Of a stretch of 5,459 bases of DNA, positions 1 to 4,810 are shown in pieces. Source of the stretch: Candidatus Bathyarchaeota archaeon (lineage in GTDB: Archaea; Thermoproteota; Bathyarchaeia; TCS64); NCBI GenBank assembly GCA_013619005.1, contig JABXKY010000260.1, positions 1-5,459 on the forward strand. The letters are read 5' to 3'. The notes beneath the pieces were generated by a model that did not search any database, was not told the DNA's origin, and worked only from the letters and a program-made list of their open reading frames with translations. Both the position numbers and the translations under genes were made by a program. Position 1 is the first letter of the stretch. Every line of letters starts with the position of its first letter.

Positions 1-1
1 G

Positions 2-9
2 TTTATATA
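2..9 (+). promoter_or_regulatory. TATA box (box A) for the HExxH protein gene
   Basis: TTTATATA matches the archaeal box A consensus exactly. Its centre lies about 40 bp upstream of the ATG at 46, so transcription would start near 31-33 and leave a leader of roughly 13-15 nt. A GAGG at 35-38 then sits 7 nt before the ATG as a ribosome binding site. The BRE upstream of the box lies outside the window. Confidence 0.55.
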
Positions 10-45
10 TCAGGATCACAGCGAAGAGGAAATCGAGGCATCAAA

Positions 46-333
46 ATGGAGTTCCACGACGACGTGGTGGTCATCATAGGCCACAACGGGGCAACCGTAA
101 CGGACGATGGGCAATACTACCTGTTCTTCGGCGGCTACGAGATGGCCGAGGAGTTCAACGGGCTCATCGTCAAGGAAGAGGAGATGGAGATGGCCATCAA
201 CCACGAGGTACTCCATTGCGTCATAGACTACTTAGGCGAGGACGCTGGAGCCCTTGACAACATCTGGTGCAAATACGATGTACCGTTCCACCCAGTCCTC
301 GACCGGTGCAGCGAGATGGGGCTAGGCTTCTAA
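46..333 (+). CDS. Small HExxH-motif protein, putative minimal zinc metallopeptidase-like protein
   Basis: A 95-residue protein that I cannot assign to a named family. The clearest signal is HEVLH at residues 53-57, the zincin HExxH signature (two His zinc ligands and a catalytic Glu), inside a helix-like stretch that runs on into IDYLGEDAGALDNIW. A third ligand is not obvious: Glu65, Asp66, Asp71 and His82 are candidates, and the metzincin HExxHxxGxxH form is absent. The N-terminal half is beta-like (VVVIIGHNGATV; YYLFFGG) and is followed by an acidic stretch, EEEMEM. There is no signal peptide or membrane segment, so it should be cytoplasmic. The ATG was chosen because it has GAGG 7 nt upstream and a TATA box at a suitable distance. 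The frame is open to the window edge, so a longer N-terminus cannot be excluded. Two Cys (75, 88) could also bind metal. Peptidase activity is inference only. Confidence 0.7.
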   Translation: MEFHDDVVVIIGHNGATVTDDGQYYLFFGGYEMAEEFNGLIVKEEEMEMAINHEVLHCVIDYLGEDAGALDNIWCKYDVPFHPVLDRCSEMGLGF

Positions 334-350
334 AACCCCCGCAGGTTTTA
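331..350. repeat. Inverted repeat overlapping stop codon and box A
   Basis: TAAAACC (331-337) and GGTTTTA (344-350) are perfect 7-bp arms around the 6-nt loop CCCGCA. The left arm contains the TAA stop of the upstream gene, and the right arm contains the TTTTAT box of the flavoprotein gene. In RNA it could form a terminator-like hairpin for the HExxH gene. In DNA it could be a regulator site covering the promoter. No long T-tract follows, so the terminator reading is weak. Confidence 0.5.
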
Positions 351-351
351 T
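346..351 (+). promoter_or_regulatory. Probable TATA box for the flavoprotein gene (leaderless)
   Basis: TTTTAT is centred about 28 bp upstream of the ATG at 377. That is the spacing between box A and the transcription start in archaea, so the transcript is likely to begin at or within a few bases of the ATG. This favours ATG 377 over the in-frame GTG codons at 362 and 371. Confidence 0.45.
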
Positions 352-365
352 CCACCCTTGGGTGG
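352..365. repeat. Perfect CCACCC-TT-GGGTGG inverted repeat, possible operator
   Basis: CCACCC (352-357) and GGGTGG (360-365) are separated by only TT, too short for a stable RNA loop but suited to a dimeric DNA-binding protein. It lies between the TATA box and the start codon of the flavoprotein gene, where a bound repressor would block the pre-initiation complex. The operator role is inferred from position and symmetry. Confidence 0.4.
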
Positions 366-376
366 TTCAGGTGTCC

Positions 377-952
377 ATGGTTAAGATTCTAGGTATAGTG
401 GGCAGCCCGCGGAGAGGCGGCAACACCGAGATAATCGTCAACAACGCCCTTGAGGCCGCGAGAAGCGTGGGGGCCGTGACGGAGATAATTCTCCTCGCGG
501 AGAACAAGGTAGAGCCCTGTGACGGCTGTGGGTTTTGCTCAAAGACAGGGAAATGCAGGATAGACGACGACTTTGAGCGCGTATTCAACAAGATGACCGA
601 GGCAGACGGCCTCATATTCGCCAGCCCCAGCTACTACGAGTCCATGACCCCCCACATGAAGGCACTCATCGACCGGTCAGGTACGTTCAACGGCAGCGCC
701 CACGGCAGGACCAAGTTTGACGGCAAGGTCGCGGGTGCCATGAGCGTGGCCAGGCGCACAGGCCTCGCCAACGTGTGGACCCAACAGTTACTGTTCATCC
801 TGAGCCAGAAGATGATCGTACCCGGGATCAAGAGCTATGCAAACGCTGTGGGAGGTGCAAAAGGTGACGTCCTAAATGACCCCGAGGGCATGGAGACCTC
901 ATGGGATCTGGGCGTTGCAGTCGCCAAGCTAGCCCAGAGACTTGAAAAATAA
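377..952 (+). CDS. Iron-sulfur flavoprotein (ISF family, NADPH-dependent FMN reductase fold)
   Basis: A flavodoxin-like protein that binds FMN and a 4Fe-4S cluster and carries electrons, probably as a homodimer or higher oligomer in the cytoplasm of an anaerobe. The N-terminal FMN phosphate loop is visible as GSPRRGGNTE (residues 9-18), followed by the compact cluster motif CDGCGFC...C with Cys 48, 51, 54 and 60 (CX2CX2CX5C). That is the spacing known for Methanosarcina thermophila Isf. The typical flavin-site segment SPSYYESMTPHMKALIDR starts near residue 83. The 191-residue length from ATG 377 agrees with the family. GTG 362 would add five residues that the family lacks and would lie inside the inverted repeat. 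The physiological partner is not visible; ISF proteins have been linked to ferredoxin-coupled reduction of oxygen or peroxide. A T-tract follows the stop directly. Confidence 0.9.
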   Translation: MVKILGIVGSPRRGGNTEIIVNNALEAARSVGAVTEIILLAENKVEPCDGCGFCSKTGKCRIDDDFERVFNKMTEADGLIFASPSYYESMTPHMKALIDRSGTFNGSAHGRTKFDGKVAGAMSVARRTGLANVWTQQLLFILSQKMIVPGIKSYANAVGGAKGDVLNDPEGMETSWDLGVAVAKLAQRLEK

Positions 953-954
953 AG

Positions 955-996
955 TCTTTTTTCTAATAGTAGTATCTTATTATAATAAGAAAAAAG
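955..996. terminator. Bidirectional T-tract terminator region
   Basis: On the plus strand T6 (957-962) begins five bases after the flavoprotein stop. On the minus strand A6 (990-995) reads as T6 downstream of the M20 gene. The two tracts lie within a 9-bp inverted repeat, CTTTTTTCT (956-964) and AGAAAAAAG (988-996), that encloses a perfect 16-bp palindrome (975-990) with arms TCTTATTA and TAATAAGA. Archaeal RNA polymerase terminates at T-tracts, so this short convergent region can serve both genes. Confidence 0.65.
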
Positions 997-998
997 GG

Positions 999-1032
999 CC
1001 CCACATCCTTATCCGTTATTTTAAAAGTGGGG
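999..1032 (-). terminator. Stem before the minus-strand T-tract, downstream of the M20 gene
   Basis: CCCCAC (999-1004) and GTGGGG (1027-1032) form a 6-bp GC-rich stem with a 22-nt A/T-rich loop just after the M20 stop. Read on the minus strand, the stem is followed directly by CCC and T6. This resembles an intrinsic-type terminator and supplements the T-tract. The loop is long for a strong hairpin. Confidence 0.4.
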
Positions 1033-1033
1033 T

Positions 1034-2203
1034 TTACTCGACGTCAAGCAAGTCTAAGACCGTCCCCAGTATCGCCCTTGATACCTGGGGCAGCGAATCC
1101 TTGTCCACCCACTCGTTCGCCTCGCACGTGTTGCCCCCCGTTGGCCCCATTATGATGGTGGGCACCCCGCCGTGCACCGCTATGTGGTTGGTGTCCGCCA
1201 CGCTCATGGCGAGGGTGAACCCCACATCCTCCCCCAGCTGGGCCTCCAGATTCCTCCTGGCAGCCTGAACGAACTCGGACCCGGGGTCAGTGATGAAGCT
1301 GGCTGGCGCCGGCGTGGGGCGCTCGTCCCACGTGAGCTCGTAGGTGCCCTTGATGCCCACGTCCTCGATGATGTCCCTGATCTGCTGTGCCGCCCCCTCA
1401 ACGGTCTGACCCGGCAGGATGTGGCGGTCAACGGTGACCTCGGCCAGCTCGGGGACGTATATCTTGTCCCCGCCGCTGTGGAGGCCGATGACGCACAGAG
1501 TGCCCTTCATGTCGTACTCGGTCATGTACCCGAACCCGTCCGGCTTGTGTTTCTCAAACTCAGCTATCACATTGGATGCGTCTACCACGGCGTTGACTCC
1601 CTCGTCATACGCCGCGCTGATACTCTTTCCGTAGAACCTGATCTTGAAGACGTGCCTGCCCCTCCCCCCTATGAGGATGGTAGCGTGTGCCGCCGGCTCG
1701 GGCACGATGCAGAAGTCGCAGCCCTTGATTTGACCCGATTTGATTAATGCGTGGGCTCCCCTGCTCCAGTACTCCTCGTCGCTTGTGCCAGAGACGATGA
1801 GCCTGCCCCCCAGCCTGGTGCCTGATTTCACTATGGCCTCAAGGGCGGCCAACACGCATGCCGCCCCTCCCTTCATGTCGTGGGCCCCGAGCCCTATGAG
1901 CCTATCATCAGTCTCCACCACCTTGAATGGCTCAGTGTCCCATCCCTCAAAAGCATCAAAGGTGTCGATGTGGAAGTTGAGCATCATGGTGGGGCCGTCC
2001 TTTTTTCCCTCAAGTATACCTACAATGGTGTCCCCCGCCTCCTCGACGGGGAGCCTCGTGATACTCGATAACCTCAGCTCCTCGAAGAACTTAACCAGCC
2101 AGTCACCGATTTCCTTCTCCTTTCCAGTCTCAGACGGTATCTCGACCAGTGTCCTCGTCAGCTCAACGAGCCTTTCTCCAGTAATGAATTCCATTGGGTT
2201 CAA
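1034..2203 (-). CDS. M20-family metallo-hydrolase (ArgE/DapE/carboxypeptidase-like), two conserved His replaced
   Basis: A 389-residue cytoplasmic M20 protein. Family members hydrolyse N-acyl amino acids or peptides with a two-zinc centre. Visible motifs, numbered from TTG 2203: metal ligand pair HID (His78, Asp80), bridging Asp109 in GLGAHDMKGG, DEE at 142-144 (Glu143 general base, Glu144 ligand), Glu169 in VPEP, and a dimerisation domain from about residue 180 to 295. Two expected residues are missing. The dimer-domain His of GxxxH...GxNA is Ser196 (GKSISAAYDEGVNAV), and the C-terminal ligand His of the HxxNE motif is Cys360 (NTCEANEWV). Cys may still bind zinc; otherwise substrate or activity has changed. 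TTG 2203 was chosen because GAGAGGA (2211-2217) ends 7 nt before it and the TATA-like box at 2239-2245 predicts a start near 2216. ATG 2194 is a close alternative, and the upstream in-frame GTG 2230 would precede the transcript start. The substrate cannot be named from sequence. It is divergent from purA. Confidence 0.85.
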   Translation of the reverse strand: MNPMEFITGERLVELTRTLVEIPSETGKEKEIGDWLVKFFEELRLSSITRLPVEEAGDTIVGILEGKKDGPTMMLNFHIDTFDAFEGWDTEPFKVVETDDRLIGLGAHDMKGGAACVLAALEAIVKSGTRLGGRLIVSGTSDEEYWSRGAHALIKSGQIKGCDFCIVPEPAAHATILIGGRGRHVFKIRFYGKSISAAYDEGVNAVVDASNVIAEFEKHKPDGFGYMTEYDMKGTLCVIGLHSGGDKIYVPELAEVTVDRHILPGQTVEGAAQQIRDIIEDVGIKGTYELTWDERPTPAPASFITDPGSEFVQAARRNLEAQLGEDVGFTLAMSVADTNHIAVHGGVPTIIMGPTGGNTCEANEWVDKDSLPQVSRAILGTVLDLLDVE

Positions 2204-2210
2204 GCGCGAG

Positions 2211-2217
2211 TCCTCTC
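2211..2217 (-). promoter_or_regulatory. Ribosome binding site supporting a TTG start for the M20 gene
   Basis: Minus-strand GAGAGGA contains GAGG, complementary to the archaeal 16S tail, and ends 7 nt before TTG 2203. It would be about 16 nt from ATG 2194, which is too far for a normal site. The start therefore leans to TTG, though ATG remains possible. Confidence 0.4.
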
Positions 2218-2238
2218 CCCAAAAATTCACGGTTATGC

Positions 2239-2245
2239 ATTATAA
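2239..2245 (-). promoter_or_regulatory. TATA-like box for the M20 gene
   Basis: Minus-strand TTATAAT sits about 40 bp upstream of TTG 2203, giving an expected transcription start near 2216, just at the ribosome binding site. A second A/T-rich candidate lies further upstream around 2271-2285. If that one is used, the longer GTG start at 2230 would become possible. Confidence 0.4.
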
Positions 2246-2317
2246 GTGTTTGACCTCATGCAGGTTTTACACGTATATGTTAAATTCAATGTTTAAAACG
2301 GGTATCTGCGCGTTAAA

Positions 2318-2324
2318 CTTATAT
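2318..2324 (+). promoter_or_regulatory. TATA-like box for purA
   Basis: CTTATAT preceded by the A-rich GTTAAA (a BRE-like flank) predicts a transcription start near 2347. This leaves a leader of about 18 nt to TTG 2365 and puts the in-frame GTG at 2341 upstream of the transcript. A CACCA-GTAA-TGGTG inverted repeat (2325-2338) follows the box immediately and could be a regulator site. Confidence 0.5.
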
Positions 2325-2352
2325 CACCAGTAATGGTGGTGTGTTTGGCTCT

Positions 2353-2358
2353 GGTGAG
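2353..2358 (+). promoter_or_regulatory. Shine-Dalgarno site deciding the purA start
   Basis: GGTGAG matches the archaeal GGAGGTGAT ribosome binding consensus at GGTGA and ends 6 nt before TTG 2365. The only ATG nearby (2361) is out of frame and runs into a stop after eight codons. Confidence 0.6.
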
Positions 2359-2364
2359 TTATGT

Positions 2365-3363
2365 TTGAGCTGCACAATAGTCGTTGATGGTTTCTTCGGA
2401 GACGGTGGAAAGGGCAAGATAGTATCCTATTTAGCCGTGGCGGACGACGCCGCGGTCGTAGCAAGGGGCGGTGTCGGTCCGAACGCGGGGCATACTGTCG
2501 TCAAAGACGACGTAAAGTATAAGCTCCGCATGGTGCCATGCGGGTTCGTGAACGAGGACACGGTTCAGCTCATCGGCCCAGGAGTGCTGGTGAACACAGA
2601 GGTCTTACTCAAAGAGATCAAGGTGACGGACATAGAGGGAAGGTTCGGTTTAGACCCCCAGTGCGCGATAATCGAGCCCAAACACATAGAGGAAGACCAG
2701 CAGGGGCACCTGAAGGAGAAGATAGGCACAACAGGGACAGGCACAGGCCCATGCAACGCTGACAGGGCGTACAGGACGGCAAAGATGGCGAGGGACATCC
2801 CCGAGTTAACGAAATACCTCAAGGATGTGCCCATGATAATCAATGATGCCCTTGACAACGGTGAGAACGTTGTACTGGAGGGCACACAGGGAACCTTCAT
2901 CAGTCTGTTCCACGGCGGTTACCCATACGTCACAAGCAAGGACGTGTGCGCCGCCGCGGTATGTAGCGACGTAGGTGTGGGCCCCACAAGGGTCACAGAC
3001 GTTGTCTTGGTATGCAAGGCATACGTAACCCGAGTAGGCGAGGGGCCACTTGATGGCGAGATCAGCCACGAGGAGGCCAAGAAGCGCGGCTGGGACGAGT
3101 ACGGGACAGTCACTGGCCGCCAGAGGAGGGCCGCGCCGTTCAACTATGCTCTGGCCAAGAGGGCGGCGAGAATCAACGGGGCCACACAGATCGCCGTAAC
3201 AAAGATGGACATCCTGTACCCTGAGATCGCGGGCTCGGATGACTATGATAGTCTGCCCGATGAGGCTAAGGAGTTCGTTGCGAAGATCGAGAAAGAGATC
3301 GGTTTGCCTGTGACCTTTGTTGGCACCGGCCCTGGCGTCAAAGAGCTAATTGACAGGCGCTAG
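2365..3363 (+). CDS. purA: Adenylosuccinate synthetase (short archaeal form)
   Basis: Catalyses the GTP-dependent condensation of IMP with aspartate to adenylosuccinate, the first committed step to AMP; cytoplasmic. From TTG 2365 it has 332 residues, the size of archaeal PurA and about 100 shorter than bacterial forms. The nucleotide loop is GDGGKGK with Asp13 (catalytic base) and Lys16 at the same numbers as in E. coli. Other motifs: NAGHTVV with His43 (general acid), the IMP-binding Thr-rich loop GTTGTGTGP (121-129), EGTQGT (172-177), the loop [10 protein letters not shown] (246-255) whose Arg residues contact aspartate, and TKMD (279-282) for guanine recognition. The N-terminal loop is unusual: the common GQWGDEGKGK reads [10 protein letters not shown], so Glu14 is Gly and Gln-Trp is Phe-Phe. 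TTG was chosen on the Shine-Dalgarno site, the box A distance and alignment; GTG 2341 would add eight non-family residues. Its stop overlaps that of dnaJ by 4 bp. Confidence 0.95.
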   Translation: MSCTIVVDGFFGDGGKGKIVSYLAVADDAAVVARGGVGPNAGHTVVKDDVKYKLRMVPCGFVNEDTVQLIGPGVLVNTEVLLKEIKVTDIEGRFGLDPQCAIIEPKHIEEDQQGHLKEKIGTTGTGTGPCNADRAYRTAKMARDIPELTKYLKDVPMIINDALDNGENVVLEGTQGTFISLFHGGYPYVTSKDVCAAAVCSDVGVGPTRVTDVVLVCKAYVTRVGEGPLDGEISHEEAKKRGWDEYGTVTGRQRRAAPFNYALAKRAARINGATQIAVTKMDILYPEIAGSDDYDSLPDEAKEFVAKIEKEIGLPVTFVGTGPGVKELIDRR

Positions 3364-4478
3364 CCGAATATACCTTTCTTCTTACCCAGTTCCTCTTGAA
3401 GTTCTTGGATGAGCTGTCTCTCTTTCCTTGACAGCTTCTTGGGCACAGAAACAGTGACATGGACCAGCTGGTCCCCTTTACCGAACCGCCCTTTCATACC
3501 CATGCCCCTTAACCTAATGATGTCCCCGTTCTGGGTTCCGCTGGGCACCTTGATAACCTCACGCCCGCCGAGTACAGGAACCTCCATCTCAGTACCCAAC
3601 GCCGCCTGCGGGAAGTTAATCTCAACCTCGTGGATAATGTCGCTACCACGTCGGATGAGCTCCTTGTGTGGCTTGATAATGACCTGTATGTAGAGGTCCC
3701 CGTTGGGCCCGCCGTACATGCCCGCGTCGCCCTGCCCCCGTAGGGTCATGTAGACCCCGCCCTCGATTCCCTCAGGCACGTTGACGCTGAGCTTTCTCCT
3801 CTTCTCCTCAAGGCCGTTGCCGCCGCACTTGGTGCATGGCTTCTCAGGAACCTGTCCCCTTCCCCTGCACCTGGGGCACGTGGTCAACGTCACCATCTGA
3901 CCAAAAATGCTGTTGGTCCGCTGCTGAATCTGACCCCTACCCTGGCACTGGGGGCACGTAATCACCTGGGAGCCAGGCTCCGCGCCGTTTCCACCGCACT
4001 TGGTGCACCTGACCGAGCTGCTGAGGCTCAGCTCAACCTCCGCGCCGAAAGCCGCCTGCTCAAGGGTGATCTCGATGCGGGTCTCAATGTCCCTGCCCCT
4101 CGGCGGGCCCCTGCGACGCCTTGAGGTTTGGAACCCACCGCCGAACATGCTGCCGAAGATCCTGCTGAAGATATCATCCCCGCCGAAACCCATGTCCCTG
4201 AAGATGGTGCTAAAGTCCGCCCCACGGAATATGTCCTCCTGGCTGTAGGCGCCCCTTATGCCGGCGTGGCCGAACCTGTCGTACTGGGCCTTCTTCTGGT
4301 CGTCGCTGAGGACCGCGTACGCCTCGCTGATCTCCTTGAATGTCTCCTCCGCGCCGTCGTCCTTGTTCCTGTCAGGGTGGTACTTGAAGGCCAGCTTCCT
4401 GAAAGCCTTCTTGATATCATCAGCTGAGGCGCCCCTCTCCACACCTAGAACCTCGTAGTAATCGCGTTTATCTGACAA
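3360..4478 (-). CDS. dnaJ: Chaperone protein DnaJ (Hsp40, type I)
   Basis: Co-chaperone that delivers unfolded clients to DnaK and stimulates its ATPase; cytoplasmic. All type I parts are present, numbered from TTG 4478 (372 residues). These are the J domain ([10 protein letters not shown] at 4-13, HPD at 34-36), a Gly/Phe-rich linker (about 76-116, with repeated FG/GG), and a basic [11 protein letters not shown] stretch. Next comes a zinc region with four CxxCxGxG-type repeats (Cys 158/161, 175/178, 201/204, 215/218), then the two C-terminal beta domains ([18 protein letters not shown]) and a Lys-rich tail. TTG 4478 gives [13 protein letters not shown], matching the usual DnaJ N-terminus, with GAGG 8 nt upstream. 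ATG 4502 would add eight residues, and its GGGAGG lies only 2 nt away, which is too close. dnaK lies upstream on the same strand but is separated from dnaJ by two small genes, so dnaJ probably has its own promoter. Confidence 0.95.
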   Translation of the reverse strand: MSDKRDYYEVLGVERGASADDIKKAFRKLAFKYHPDRNKDDGAEETFKEISEAYAVLSDDQKKAQYDRFGHAGIRGAYSQEDIFRGADFSTIFRDMGFGGDDIFSRIFGSMFGGGFQTSRRRRGPPRGRDIETRIEITLEQAAFGAEVELSLSSSVRCTKCGGNGAEPGSQVITCPQCQGRGQIQQRTNSIFGQMVTLTTCPRCRGRGQVPEKPCTKCGGNGLEEKRRKLSVNVPEGIEGGVYMTLRGQGDAGMYGGPNGDLYIQVIIKPHKELIRRGSDIIHEVEINFPQAALGTEMEVPVLGGREVIKVPSGTQNGDIIRLRGMGMKGRFGKGDQLVHVTVSVPKKLSRKERQLIQELQEELGKKKGIFG

Positions 4479-4486
4479 CAGCAGCG

Positions 4487-4490
4487 CCTC
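4487..4490 (-). promoter_or_regulatory. Ribosome binding site candidate for the dnaJ TTG start
   Basis: Minus-strand GAGG ends 8 nt before TTG 4478. A stronger GGGAGG further upstream (4505-4510) is only 2 nt from ATG 4502, so both starts keep some support. J-domain alignment favours TTG. Confidence 0.35.
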
Positions 4491-4517
4491 TTGTAATCGC
4501 ATTTCCTCCCTGAAACT

Positions 4518-4529
4518 GGTTCATAAACC
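4518..4529 (-). promoter_or_regulatory. TATA-like box of dnaJ inside a palindromic region
   Basis: Minus-strand GGTTTATGAACC contains the box TTTATG (4522-4527), which predicts a transcript start near 4498 and a leader of about 20 nt to TTG 4478. The 12-mer is itself symmetric (GGTT and AACC arms). It overlaps further dyads: GTTCA (4519-4523) with TGAAC (4534-4538), and TGTT-G-AACA (4531-4539). Symmetry over a chaperone-gene promoter suggests a stress regulator site, but no named element such as CIRCE is recognised. Confidence 0.4.
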
Positions 4530-4556
4530 TTGTTGAACAGCGGACCGTGTTGCGCA

Positions 4557-4566
4557 TTGCATAAAT
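4557..4566 (+). promoter_or_regulatory. TATA-like box for the 62-residue protein gene
   Basis: TTGCATAAAT is centred about 28-29 bp upstream of ATG 4591, the spacing for a leaderless transcript. The element is weaker than the consensus. Read on the minus strand (ATTTATG) it could also serve as a distal dnaJ box. Confidence 0.4.
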
Positions 4567-4590
4567 CCCTGTGCAGTGATGATATTTCCC

Positions 4591-4779
4591 ATGAAGAGCA
4601 TCCATTTCAGCCTCCCCGTGGACGAGGACACCAACATGGTCATCAGGATGATGATCGAAGGTTTCAGGAAGGCAAAGGAGAACTCGTTCAGCGTTGACGT
4701 GACAATGGAGCAGCTCATCGATTTCAGGGACCTCCTGGACGAGATCATCGCCGAGAACGATAGAAGCGATTGGCTCTAG
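4591..4779 (+). CDS. Small conserved-looking protein of unknown function, opposite strand between dnaK and dnaJ
   Basis: I do not recognise this 62-residue protein. It starts with a beta-like strand (KSIHFSLPV), continues into a probable helix (TNMVIRMMIEGFRKAKE), and ends in an acidic amphipathic helix (MEQLIDFRDLLDEIIAEN) with heptad-like hydrophobic spacing that could support dimerisation. It has no Cys, no signal peptide and no membrane segment; it is acidic and should be cytoplasmic. It looks real because the composition is protein-like, its codons favour G/C at third positions as in its neighbours, and a TATA-like box lies about 28 bp before ATG 4591. In-frame starts at 4576 and 4579 would lie upstream of the predicted transcript. 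It is divergent from dnaJ and convergent with the membrane-protein gene. A regulatory or chaperone-related role is only a guess from position. Confidence 0.65.
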   Translation: MKSIHFSLPVDEDTNMVIRMMIEGFRKAKENSFSVDVTMEQLIDFRDLLDEIIAENDRSDWL

Positions 4780-4810
4780 TCCTCGTTGTTCTCTGGAACC
4801 AGGTCCGACA

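Noticed and set aside
362..376. GTG 362 and GTG 371 as starts of the flavoprotein
   Set aside because: They add residues outside the family N-terminus. GTG 362 also lies inside the inverted repeat and upstream of the predicted transcript start.
1172..1747. A 191-codon open frame on the plus strand opposite the M20 gene
   Set aside because: It is a shadow of a GC-rich gene. The minus-strand frame has full M20 motifs, whereas this frame has no recognisable domain and no promoter or ribosome binding site.
2341..2364. GTG 2341 as start of purA
   Set aside because: It lies upstream of the transcript start predicted from the TATA box and adds eight residues absent from PurA; TTG 2365 has an SD site and puts Asp13 and Lys16 at family positions.
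4128..4427. A 99-codon plus-strand frame opposite dnaJ
   Set aside because: The opposing frame encodes the well-conserved J domain and G/F region; the Val/Leu/Ala-rich product here is typical of antisense shadows.
4479..4590. Search for a CIRCE element or an HrcA-type operator upstream of dnaJ
   Set aside because: No TTAGCACTC/GAGTGCTAA-like pair is present; only shorter, unrelated dyads are seen.
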